Numbered from the stretch's first letter, positions 1-6,341 are shown. The stretch: 6,341 bases of DNA from UBA1146 sp050256555 (GCA_050256555.1 JBBWWC010000164.1:1-6341), one strand, 5' to 3'. Notes: generated by a model not told the origin, from the letters alone. Numbers and translations are program-made.

Positions 1-1
1 T

Positions 2-457
2 GCCATCGTTGCCGATGCGATTCCTGGCAGCGAAGACTGGACCCCTGTCATCACAACAGGAACGCATGAAAAAAATCTCGAAGAAGTGGTTCGTGCGCGT
101 GGAGAAAGACCATGGCAACTTCAAGTCGAACCCGACTCTGCCCTGGGCCACTGGATCTCAAGATTAACCGGCACCCCCAATATCGGACAACATGCTGGAC
201 ACATCCCGCTCGGAGTTTTGTGTGAAGCAGTACGACGCGCCCTCGAACCACGTGGATTGACTCATCTCTTACTCGGACCCAGTCGACGTGATCCACCAAC
301 CTGTCCATGGCACACCGGATCCTTTCTCAGAAGGATTGGTGATAGTTTTGATTTCGAATGGCAAGGATTTGCCATTGAGGGGCGTAGAAATGCTCTCGTC
401 GAAGCTCGTTGCACCATTGGAATTCGTGGGAAAATTCTCGGATTGCTGGAATCCTAA
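2..457 (+). CDS. 3' end of an unidentified protein (5'-truncated by the window)
   Basis: The frame is open from the first complete codon at base 2 to a TAA stop at 455-457, giving 151 residues that begin AIVADAIPGSEDW and end KILGLLES. A GTG at 86 could serve as a start, but it has no convincing ribosome binding site and the frame continues upstream of it, so the true start most likely lies left of the window. The segment looks like a soluble globular protein: mixed alpha/beta composition, no membrane segment, several Trp and His residues. It includes a stretch LGVLCEAVRRALEPRGLTH that is probably a helix running into a strand, a CPWH motif near residue 103, and a C-terminal part rich in beta-type residues (FEWQGFAIEGRRNALVEARC). 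I do not recognise the family and assign no function. Codon use resembles the downstream gene. Confidence is for a real coding region, not for any function. Confidence 0.7.
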   Translation, partial: AIVADAIPGSEDWTPVITTGTHEKNLEEVVRARGERPWQLQVEPDSALGHWISRLTGTPNIGQHAGHIPLGVLCEAVRRALEPRGLTHLLLGPSRRDPPTCPWHTGSFLRRIGDSFDFEWQGFAIEGRRNALVEARCTIGIRGKILGLLES

Positions 458-475
458 ACGTAGTTGTGACGTTTA
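455..475. repeat. Perfect 7-bp inverted repeat starting on the upstream stop codon
   Basis: TAAACGT (455-461) and ACGTTTA (469-475) are exact reverse complements separated by a 7-base loop. The first arm contains the TAA stop of the upstream gene. No T-tract follows the second arm (next bases CCCTGCGC) and the stem is AT-rich, so it is not a textbook intrinsic terminator. It could be a weak terminator, an mRNA 3'-end hairpin, or a dyad operator for the downstream gene. The sequence alone cannot decide, and a chance occurrence is possible. Confidence 0.35.
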
Positions 476-493
476 CCCTGCGCTTGTCATTCC

Positions 494-521
494 TTGCCAG
501 GATCTTTGGAGGCTCTAGGAT
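494..521 (+). promoter_or_regulatory. Candidate sigma70-like promoter for the downstream macroglobulin-like gene
   Basis: TTGCCA (494-499) matches five of six bases of the -35 consensus. TAGGAT (516-521), 16 bases downstream, matches four of six of the -10 consensus. It lies in the intergenic gap and would leave a leader of roughly 120 bases before the ATG at 648. Planctomycete promoters are poorly characterised and such partial matches are common, so this is only a candidate. Confidence 0.25.
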
Positions 522-550
522 GACTCAGAAGAGGTTTGAGAGCCCCTCTC
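511..550 (+). other. Two overlapping short inverted repeats in the intergenic leader
   Basis: GGCTCT (511-516) can pair with AGAGCC (539-544). AGAGG (530-534) can pair with CCTCT (545-549). Each stem is only 5-6 bp, but both use the same GAGAGCCCCTCTC neighbourhood, so only one can form fully at a time. The first arm also overlaps the candidate -10 element. No T-tract or known riboswitch motif is visible. This could be incidental. Confidence 0.15.
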
Positions 551-562
551 CTGCCCGATTTT

Positions 563-603
563 GTACTGGTTTCGAGGTGCAGACTTCGATGTTCTGGTTT
601 CGA
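563..603 (+). repeat. 13-base imperfect direct repeat in the intergenic leader
   Basis: The motif GTWCTGGTTTCGA occurs at 563-575 and again at 591-603, with one mismatch (A or T at the third base), 28 bases start to start. The inner 10 bases CTGGTTTCGA are identical. It lies between the candidate promoter and the ribosome binding site of the large gene. Possible roles are tandem binding sites for a regulator or a duplication remnant; no function can be assigned from sequence. Confidence 0.4.
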
Positions 604-638
604 CACGTAACAGGTTCTTTCCCTTTGGACCCCCCAAC

Positions 639-645
639 GGAGGTG
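639..645 (+). promoter_or_regulatory. Shine-Dalgarno sequence deciding the start at 648
   Basis: GGAGGTG matches seven consecutive bases of the anti-Shine-Dalgarno complement. It ends two bases before the ATG (four bases between GGAGG and ATG), which is tighter than usual. It supports ATG 648 as the start. This is the first ATG in the frame after the in-frame TAG at 516, and it leads directly into a signal peptide. Confidence 0.7.
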
Positions 646-647
646 CT

Positions 648-734
648 ATGCCCCCCCGAGTTCTGATCCTGTCAGTCCTAACGCTACTCTTACTATTATT
701 ACTACCCGGTGATCATCCAGAGACACTGGCTGCA
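648..734 (+). other. Sec-type signal peptide of the large protein
   Basis: Residues 1-29 start MPPRVLILSVLT, followed by seven consecutive leucines (13-19), then PGDHPETLAA. One Arg at position 4 supplies the only N-terminal positive side chain. Likely signal peptidase I cleavage falls after LAA (residue 29), before DSLAG. No cysteine is present in this region, so there is no lipobox. Cleavage position is a manual estimate. Confidence 0.75.
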
Positions 735-3700
735 GATTCACTGGCTGGTCGATTGGCGACAGCACAAGTCACCGCCGATTCGACAGAAGATCTGAAAGTT
801 CCCGGATTTCCCATCTCCGATGAGCTGCGGGAAGCGCTCTTTCGTAACTCCACCGACTCCGCTCTCGAATTACTCGACGCCAAGGAAAAAGAACAACCTG
901 ACCGTCTCGATGACTGGTGGATGTTCCGTGCCGATGTACTGGAGAAGGCCAATCGTTTCGAAGAGTCTCTCCAGGTTCTGGAAAAATTGGAGACCACCTC
1001 GCCACAGAGCCCGTGGTTTTACAAAGCACGCCTTCGCCGCAGTGCCATCTTGATGAAGATGGAGCGCTTTGGCGAAGCGCAAAAGATCATCGAAGAAGAG
1101 ACCTCCCGACTTCGCAGTGGCGATCGAATCGGCGAACTGACTCGAACTCTCTTGCAAGTCGCTGACCAAATCTCTGCCGATCCTGATCCCACCACTGCCG
1201 ATCCTGAGCCACCTCAATACCAACGTGCTCGTCAGCTCTACCTCCAAGCAGCTCAGTTACAACCACCCCTGATCTTACTCGAGCAATCTTTGTATGGGGC
1301 AATCAGGTGTTCCGTTCAACTCAAGAAAACCTCCCCGCAAGTCATCGAAGATGCTGATCGATACCTGGCTCGATTTGACCCACGTCAGGACAATGAAGAA
1401 GTCGGTGAACAGCTCTTTTTGGTCTTACTTGATAAAGCGCGCGCCAAAACTGGCATATTCTCCCGCCGAGCGATGCAAAACCTCATCGCAACCATCGACG
1501 AAGCTATTACAGCCAAAGCCCCCTGGGGAGATCGTTATCAGGGGGAATCTGCTGCGCAATTACAAGAGATCAAAAACAACACGTTGTTGGCGCTGGTCGA
1601 CACCTACAACTCGAAAGACCTGAAAGTATCTGCACTCCGAAGATTTATCGAAGCCGCTCCTGATCATGCCAAAAGAATCGAATCGGAATTCCGCATCGGT
1701 GAACTCCTCAGAGACGATGGGCAATCGGAAGCAGCCCTCGCCCAGTGGAAGTCTTTCATCAATAAAGAGATCACCGGAGACGCGGCGATTCTGGAACAAC
1801 GGCGCCGCAAGGCCATCTTCAGCAGTGGTCAACTCCTTCAGCAGATGGAACAACTCAAGGAAGCCAGAAAGGCTTTCGTCGAATATAGCCGTCGGGCTCC
1901 GGACGGTCCTGATTGGTCCGCAGCTCAGGAATCGATCATCGCCATCGATGCCAGAATTGGTGAACAACTACTGGGGGATCAGCGCTGGGCAGAAGCGCGC
2001 ACTGCGATTGCAGAATTCGTCAAGCTATACCCCCTCGATCGGCGTACTCGACCACTACTACTCAAAAATGCACACTCCTATGCGAATGAAGCCCGTAAGT
2101 TAGTCGAAGAAATTTCGGAAGGCTCAAATGGAGGTGAAACCAGATCTCGGCCAAACCGCTGGGAAACGTTATCGAGGAGGGCAAGCGCACTGTACGAACA
2201 GACGATTGCAGATCTGAAACGAATCATCGGGAAATATCCCAACACCACGGAAGGAAATCGGGCTCGCCTCGACATCGCCAGGATCCTCGAATCGGATCTG
2301 CTGCGGCTCGAAGAAGCCGTGGTCGCATACCGGGAGTGCTTTGGTACCCCGTCGGAATCAGCAGCACGCCAGCGATTGCAGCAACTGACCGAGAAGCACC
2401 TGACCATAGAAACTGAACGCCTCCATCGCTCCAATCAACCCGCCAGCTTTACCCTCGATACTCGTAACATCGAAAAGGTCAAGGTCAGTATTTATCCGAT
2501 CGACATCGAAGCCTACTTTCGCAATTACCACTCGCGTAAACAAATCGAACAACTCGATCTCGACCTCATCGACCCATGGAAAACGATGGAAGTAGAAATT
2601 GAGAGCTATGCAAATTATCGCCCCTGTCATCAAGAAGTTGAACTTCCATGCGAAGGTACCGGGACCTGGGCAGTCACTGTCGCTTCAGAAAAATTGAGCT
2701 CCACTACCCTGGTGATACGTACAGACCTCGACATTATCGTCAAGGCGGGAATGCGTGAAGTGCTGGTCTATGCCCAGGAAATGCTGACAGGGAAAGCTGC
2801 TGCTGGCGTCAAAGTTCTCATTGCGCTTCCCGATGCTGACAATCAGACCACCATCCATGAGGTCAGCACCGGTTCCGACGGAACCGTCCAATTCGACCAT
2901 GACTCACTGGCTACCAACGCAACCGTCAAGGTTCTCGCAATGCGCGGATCCGATACCGCTGTTGCTGGAATGAATCTGAGTCATACCAGCATTGCCAGAA
3001 ACATCTCGCCCCGCGGCCAGTTCCTGACCGACCGAGCCACATACCGACCGGGAGAAACGGTCCACTGGCGGGCAGTGGTTCGAGACGTCATCGATGGTAG
3101 CTGGCACAATCCAGCCGGGCTGGAAGGTCAAATCACTCTCATCGCCCCGAGCGGCATTTTGGTCAGTAACAAAGTCGAGACCTTTAGCGATGCGGGAACC
3201 CTGAATGGTTCCTATTCTCTGCCACAGGAAGCACCGATCGGCGAATGGTCCATCCGTGTCAACAGTCCCAAAGGCATCACTCATCAGCAGACCTTTATCG
3301 TCGAAGAGTTCTCCCCACTGGCCGTGAATCTGAACATCGAACCAAAACGATTGGTGTACACCCGTGGAGAACTGTTCGAGGCAACCGTTTCCGCATTCAC
3401 CTGGTATGGAGAGCCGCTGGCAGGATCTCCGGTTCAGATCATCTTCCCAGATGGCCGTGAAGAACAATTCCTGCTCGATGATTCGGGTAAAACAAACATC
3501 TCTTTCGACACTCGTGAACAACTCCTCGCCTGGATCAGTTTCCGCGCTTACATGCCAGAACAAAAAATAGAGCAGACGATCGAAGTCGTTCTTTCCGAGA
3601 CGACCTGGAAACTGTCTGTTGAAATTCCCAGGGCCAGTGGTGAATACCTGGTCGGAGAATCGTTACCCATCATGGTCAAAGCTCGTGACGTAGCCGGTGA

Positions 3701-6341
3701 AGCTGTCGAACGGGACATCAAGCTCAGATTGGTCCAGAGAACCCGTAACAATGGCCGCTGGTTTGAAAACACCCTGACAGAACGAGAACTGGTCACCAAC
3801 GAGAACGGACAGGTAGAAACAAGGATTCCGCTCGATTCTGCAGGCAATGCTGCCATCGTTGCCGAAGGAACTGACCGATTTGGAAATCGAGTTTCCAGCC
3901 GAGTGCCATTGATCATCTCAGGAGACGATGAAAATCGAGGTTTGATCTGGCTGATCGAAAAAACCAGGCTCGATGTTGGCGACTCTGTAAAGCTAGAGCT
4001 ACAGAACACCCGTAAAAAGAGCAGCGCTCTCCTGACCATAGTCGGACACAAGATTCTTGAATATCGAGTCGTCGAGCTGACTGCCGGAAAAAACACGATC
4101 GATATCGATGTGGACCCGCAGATGTCTCCGGGGATTTCGATCGAGCTCGCAATGATGGAGAATCAAAAATTACACCTGGCAAATACCAGCTTCCGAGTCC
4201 GGAAAAACCTTCTACTGGAAGTCATTGCACCAGAAAAACCGGTGATTCCTGGTGCAGAATTGACGCTGGAAGTTCTGACCAAGAATCTCCAAGGAGAACC
4301 GATCTCTGCAGAAATCGCACTGGCTGTCGTAGATGAGGCTGTCGATGGCCTTTATCCCGACTGGTTCCAGCCTCTCTCCAGAACTTCTGGCGAGTCTGAT
4401 TCAATATCTGGTCGTAGTTTCAGCGGGCATGCCAAGCTGACGACATCGACTTCGTGCACTTTTCAATATGAGGGAATCACCACCGAAATCGCCCAGGAAG
4501 TTATCGACGAACGAACACGGAGTGGAAGTGTTCTCGCCGGATTTCGCCAGCCACAACAACGTAATCTTGCTATTGAAGAAATGGATTATACTCCGGAAGC
4601 CGATGGGGCCATCCGGGTTGCAGAAAAAATGAAACTCTCTGGCGGAGCCGGTGGTGTTTACGGGAACCGCTCCCGCGGTGGCTCCGCGAAATCCAGACTC
4701 GGTCTTGCTTCCGACGAAGATAAAAGTTTAAGCAATGATAATGATCTAGCGGCTCGATCTTCTGAATCATTCACCGCTCACTGGGCTGGCGCACTGGTGA
4801 GTGATGAAAACGGCAAGATCGAGATCACCTTTACGGTTCCTGCTCGCAGTACCTCCTGGAAAATCCGCGCCCAAGCCATCGCCGAAAATGATCTCTTTGG
4901 CGATGCCGAGACTACTTTTATCGCACGAGATGACATCGTGATCGATCCGATCTTACCTTCCAGTACCATGGAAGGAGATGTCATCGAGCCGCGTATTCGC
5001 ATTGTCAACTCTTCCGGTCAACGCGGAACGGGTACGCTGTCAATTCGAATCGGTGGTGCCGATGGAGCAGAGGAGATCAGTACTGATCTGGTAGTGGGAG
5101 CTGGACTCCAAGAAATCACCCTCGGGTCGATTGGCCCTCTCCCGGCCAATCCATCACTTCCTGTTGTAGTCCGCCTGGAAATCCAAAATGGTGACAAGAC
5201 TCGTACCATTCAACAACAAAGATCCATTGCGGTTCGCCCCTGGGGACTGGTCGCCAATGCTCGTGCTGGTGGTAGCCTGAAAAATAGCGCCGAGAAGAAA
5301 CTGACCTTGCCCGGCGAAGGTGAGTGGCTCGATCGAACGCTAAAAATCTGGATTGGCGGTAGCCTCGACCAGATATTGATCGACCTGGCCACCGGAGAAG
5401 GCCTCATCTCTTTACGCGAACAAGGACGCGATACCGCAACTCGTTCGGCACAATTACGTGGGGCTATCGAAGTCGTTTCGATGGTTTCTCGCGGTGATCT
5501 GGAAGTCGATCCACAGAAGTTAAAGATGATCCGGAGCCGAATTCTCGCTCTCATCGGAAAACTGGCGATGACTCAGCAAGACAACGGTGGCTGGGGTTGG
5601 GCTGGTGGTGCTGCTGCACCAGAATCCAGTGCCGCGGCGTTGATCGCACTCGGCCAGGCCAGAAACAATGGCTTTTCCGTTCCCGACGTAGTTTTCAGCC
5701 GTGGACTCCCTTCTCTCGAAAAGATTTTTCGCAATACCGAAACGAACCGAGACGACCTCAAAACCCTGATAATGCACGCGCTAGCAGTCTGTAATGCCGG
5801 TGACTTTGGTGCCGTGAATCGTTTACATCGAGTCCGAGATACCCTCTCCAATGTTTCGCTCTCTCATCTCGTGTCGACCCTTGTCGCCATGAAGCGCGCA
5901 CCAATGGCTCTGGAGGCTGCAACTTTGTTGCTGTCTCGAAGAAGTGCCAATGGATCATGGCCCGGTGGCCCCAATGCGCAATTGGAGGGCAGTTGGTGTC
6001 GTGATCCACTCATCATCACCGCCATGTCTCTCCATGCCTGCGCAACAGCAGGACGGTCCGTCAATGAACTGGCGATCAGTGCCCGCTGGCTTGAGAGCCG
6101 TCGTCCATGGGGCTACGGCCGTGGAGCCGGATTTGCTCTGGCGGCACTGGCTCGTGTCCAGGGAGAGTCGATTCCTACTTCACAGAAGTATGAGGTAGAA
6201 ATCTTCATCGATGGAGAACCGCGACGCCTGTTGACCACTGCCTCCGGAAAAATCTTATCGATGGCAGAATTTGACCTCGGAACCGGACCGGGAACTGTCG
6301 AAATACGTCTGGTCGGTAAAGGTTCTGGTAACCCACACTGG
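648..6341 (+). CDS. Exported TPR-repeat / alpha-2-macroglobulin-like (MG2 domain) giant protein, 3'-truncated by the window
   Basis: One uninterrupted frame of 1898 codons runs from ATG 648 to the window edge without a stop. After a signal peptide (1-29), residues about 45-590 are helical and TPR-like. From residue 602 (TRNI motif at 605-608) it becomes beta-rich. An MG2-type macroglobulin domain follows (DRATYRPGETVHWRAVV from 795; closing VEEF at 885-888), then further MG domains, AVVDEAV at 1226-1232, a bait-like low-complexity segment, the core A2M domain (HWAGALVSDENGKIEITF at 1378-1395; GD at 1443-1444), and an alpha-toroid with GGWGW at 1647-1651. Family members are large anti-protease or envelope-protective proteins that can trap proteases through a bait region and a CxEQ thioester. 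Here no CxEQ occurs, and the best-aligned site is LREQ at 1589-1592, as in thioester-less bacterial homologues such as E. coli YfaS. Predicted location is periplasmic or exported; with no lipobox Cys it is not a lipoprotein. Substrate and partners are unknown. Family call is strong; role is inferred. Confidence 0.9.
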   Translation, partial: MPPRVLILSVLTLLLLLLLPGDHPETLAADSLAGRLATAQVTADSTEDLKVPGFPISDELREALFRNSTDSALELLDAKEKEQPDRLDDWWMFRADVLEKANRFEESLQVLEKLETTSPQSPWFYKARLRRSAILMKMERFGEAQKIIEEETSRLRSGDRIGELTRTLLQVADQISADPDPTTADPEPPQYQRARQLYLQAAQLQPPLILLEQSLYGAIRCSVQLKKTSPQVIEDADRYLARFDPRQDNEEVGEQLFLVLLDKARAKTGIFSRRAMQNLIATIDEAITAKAPWGDRYQGESAAQLQEIKNNTLLALVDTYNSKDLKVSALRRFIEAAPDHAKRIESEFRIGELLRDDGQSEAALAQWKSFINKEITGDAAILEQRRRKAIFSSGQLLQQMEQLKEARKAFVEYSRRAPDGPDWSAAQESIIAIDARIGEQLLGDQRWAEARTAIAEFVKLYPLDRRTRPLLLKNAHSYANEARKLVEEISEGSNGGETRSRPNRWETLSRRASALYEQTIADLKRIIGKYPNTTEGNRARLDIARILESDLLRLEEAVVAYRECFGTPSESAARQRLQQLTEKHLTIETERLHRSNQPASFTLDTRNIEKVKVSIYPIDIEAYFRNYHSRKQIEQLDLDLIDPWKTMEVEIESYANYRPCHQEVELPCEGTGTWAVTVASEKLSSTTLVIRTDLDIIVKAGMREVLVYAQEMLTGKAAAGVKVLIALPDADNQTTIHEVSTGSDGTVQFDHDSLATNATVKVLAMRGSDTAVAGMNLSHTSIARNISPRGQFLTDRATYRPGETVHWRAVVRDVIDGSWHNPAGLEGQITLIAPSGILVSNKVETFSDAGTLNGSYSLPQEAPIGEWSIRVNSPKGITHQQTFIVEEFSPLAVNLNIEPKRLVYTRGELFEATVSAFTWYGEPLAGSPVQIIFPDGREEQFLLDDSGKTNISFDTREQLLAWISFRAYMPEQKIEQTIEVVLSETTWKLSVEIPRASGEYLVGESLPIMVKARDVAGEAVERDIKLRLVQRTRNNGRWFENTLTERELVTNENGQVETRIPLDSAGNAAIVAEGTDRFGNRVSSRVPLIISGDDENRGLIWLIEKTRLDVGDSVKLELQNTRKKSSALLTIVGHKILEYRVVELTAGKNTIDIDVDPQMSPGISIELAMMENQKLHLANTSFRVRKNLLLEVIAPEKPVIPGAELTLEVLTKNLQGEPISAEIALAVVDEAVDGLYPDWFQPLSRTSGESDSISGRSFSGHAKLTTSTSCTFQYEGITTEIAQEVIDERTRSGSVLAGFRQPQQRNLAIEEMDYTPEADGAIRVAEKMKLSGGAGGVYGNRSRGGSAKSRLGLASDEDKSLSNDNDLAARSSESFTAHWAGALVSDENGKIEITFTVPARSTSWKIRAQAIAENDLFGDAETTFIARDDIVIDPILPSSTMEGDVIEPRIRIVNSSGQRGTGTLSIRIGGADGAEEISTDLVVGAGLQEITLGSIGPLPANPSLPVVVRLEIQNGDKTRTIQQQRSIAVRPWGLVANARAGGSLKNSAEKKLTLPGEGEWLDRTLKIWIGGSLDQILIDLATGEGLISLREQGRDTATRSAQLRGAIEVVSMVSRGDLEVDPQKLKMIRSRILALIGKLAMTQQDNGGWGWAGGAAAPESSAAALIALGQARNNGFSVPDVVFSRGLPSLEKIFRNTETNRDDLKTLIMHALAVCNAGDFGAVNRLHRVRDTLSNVSLSHLVSTLVAMKRAPMALEAATLLLSRRSANGSWPGGPNAQLEGSWCRDPLIITAMSLHACATAGRSVNELAISARWLESRRPWGYGRGAGFALAALARVQGESIPTSQKYEVEIFIDGEPRRLLTTASGKILSMAEFDLGTGPGTVEIRLVGKGSGNPHW
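780..2417 (+). other. TPR-like helical repeat region (about residues 45-590)
   Basis: Amphipathic helix pairs with TPR-type spacing can be seen around residues 90-155 (WWMFRADVLEKANRFEESL, then RRSAILMKMERFGEAQ), around 340-375 (IGELLRDDGQSEAALAQW), around 385-462 (LKEARKAFVEYSRRAP; LGDQRWAEARTAIAEFVKLYP), and around 514-570 (ALYEQTIADLKRIIGKYP; LRLEEAVVAYRECF). Repeats are degenerate and irregularly spaced. TPR arrays usually mediate protein-protein contacts, so this half may dock the macroglobulin half to another envelope protein; the partner is unknown. Confidence 0.7.
3006..3311 (+). other. MG2-type macroglobulin domain (about residues 787-888)
   Basis: The segment starts near SPRGQFLTDRATYRPGETV, the characteristic opening of bacterial MG2 domains ('tDr.iYrPGetV'), followed by HWRAVVRD. 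It closes with IGEWSIRV and TFIVEEFSPL, the conserved end strand that leads into MG3. This is the strongest single family signature in the protein and anchors the reading frame in the middle of the window. Confidence 0.88.
4365..4763 (+). other. Bait-like low-complexity segment (about residues 1240-1372)
   Basis: Between the conserved AVVDEAVDGLYPDW motif and the core A2M domain lie about 130 residues rich in Ser, Thr, Gly, Asp, Glu and Arg. They include SESDSISGRSF-type loops, a Gly-rich patch from residue 1332 (GGAGGVYGNRSRGGSAKSR), and an acidic stretch (ASDEDKSLSNDNDLAARSSE). In macroglobulins the bait region that proteases cut is inserted near this point. The position and exposed, flexible composition fit a bait region or an extended loop; cleavage is not shown. 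Confidence 0.5.
4770..4979 (+). other. Core alpha-2-macroglobulin family domain (residues 1375-1444)
   Basis: FTAHWAGALVSDENGK, then IEITFTVPARSTSWKIRAQA, then NDLFGDAETTFIARDDIVI and PILPSSTMEGD follow the conserved order of the family (W..l.tDe.G.a.v.f.lPd..t.W.v.a.A....fG.a...i.....l.v.p.lP.....GD). The segment is complete with no gap, and the following residues (RIRIVNSSGQRGTG) continue into an MG10-like beta domain. Confidence 0.85.
5370..6170 (+). other. Alpha-toroid resembling the thioester domain, with a degenerate thioester site
   Basis: Residues about 1575-1840 carry the helical toroid signature: DNGGWGWAGGAAAPESS at 1645-1661 with ALIALGQAR after it, WPGGPN and a second helix set, and a closing RRPWGYGRGAGFALAALARV around W1821. 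About 55 residues before GGWGW, where the CxEQ thioester normally sits, the sequence reads LREQ (5412-5423; L1589, R1590, E1591, Q1592). Glu and Gln are kept but Cys is Leu. No cysteine in the domain is followed by xEQ, so no intramolecular thioester can form. The alignment of LREQ to CxEQ was made by eye. From about residue 1848 a new beta domain begins and is cut by the window edge. Confidence 0.7.

Noticed and set aside
1..15. 15-base exact repeat TGCCATCGTTGCCGA, also at about 3851-3865
   Set aside because: Both copies encode AIVA followed by Asp or Glu with the same preferred codons in unrelated protein contexts. No flanking similarity is seen, so this looks like coincidence plus codon bias.
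86..88. GTG as the true start of the left-hand gene
   Set aside because: The frame stays open with plausible coding sequence to the window edge and no Shine-Dalgarno precedes the GTG, so 5' truncation is more likely.
409..666. Small + strand open frame of 85 codons across the intergenic gap
   Set aside because: It begins inside the upstream gene, crosses its stop in another frame and overlaps the Shine-Dalgarno and start of the large gene. There is no ribosome binding site and no coding-like composition.
2904..3563. Open frame of 219 codons on the minus strand
   Set aside because: It lies wholly opposite the MG2/MG3 region, whose motifs (YRPGETV, VEEF) fix the + strand frame. Its translation is Cys/Trp/Gln-rich without recognisable motifs, as expected for an antisense shadow.
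3548..4096. Open frame of 182 codons on the minus strand, Ser/Arg-rich
   Set aside because: It is antisense to continuous MG-domain coding sequence. The Ser/Arg/Phe-rich composition is the mirror of frequent GA-rich codons on the + strand.
5586..5630. GGT/GCT-rich tract that looks like a simple repeat
   Set aside because: It is coding sequence for the conserved GGWGW and following Gly/Ala residues of the toroid domain, not a microsatellite.
1..6341. Search for CRISPR arrays, tRNA/rRNA genes, transposon ends, reverse transcriptase or phage genes
   Set aside because: No regularly spaced repeats, no cloverleaf or rRNA signatures, no terminal inverted repeats with a transposase frame, and no such protein motifs were seen. 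The window is filled by two ordinary coding regions and a short gap.

Overview
The window carries two genes, both on the + strand and both cut by the window edges, with a 190-base gap between them. Base composition is near-balanced to slightly GC-rich, with many TCGA/GATC-containing codons. The right-hand gene has the architecture (signal peptide, helical TPR-like half, then an alpha-2-macroglobulin-like half) that I associate with large exported proteins of Planctomycetota (Pirellula/Rubinisphaera/Gimesia-type bacteria). The organism call is an inference from this architecture, not from a marker gene.

Layout: (1) bases 2-457 hold the last 151 codons of a gene I cannot name. (2) Bases 458-647 are intergenic. 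They contain a perfect 7-bp inverted repeat that starts on the upstream stop codon, a weak sigma70-like promoter candidate, a 13-base imperfect direct repeat, and a strong Shine-Dalgarno sequence. (3) Bases 648-6341 are one uninterrupted frame of 1898 codons that runs off the right edge, about 90% of the window. It has no internal stop, and family motifs recur in the same frame from start to end, so it looks like one intact gene missing only its 3' end.

The large protein reads in order: Sec-type signal peptide (1-29); helical TPR-like repeats (about 45-590); a beta-rich segment beginning with a TRNI motif (about 597-780); MG2-like macroglobulin domain (about 787-888); further MG domains (about 890-1225); an AVVDEAV motif; a low-complexity, Gly/Ser/charged bait-like segment (about 1240-1372); the alpha-2-macroglobulin core domain (1375-1444); an MG10-like segment; an alpha-toroid like the thioester domain (about 1575-1840); and the start of a last beta domain. 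The CxEQ thioester is not present. The best-aligned position reads LREQ, so the protein probably does not trap proteases covalently.

The two genes are probably separate transcription units or a loosely spaced pair; nothing visible links their functions. I found no RNA gene, mobile element, CRISPR array or phage signature. The most interesting content is the TPR-macroglobulin fusion with a degenerate thioester site.
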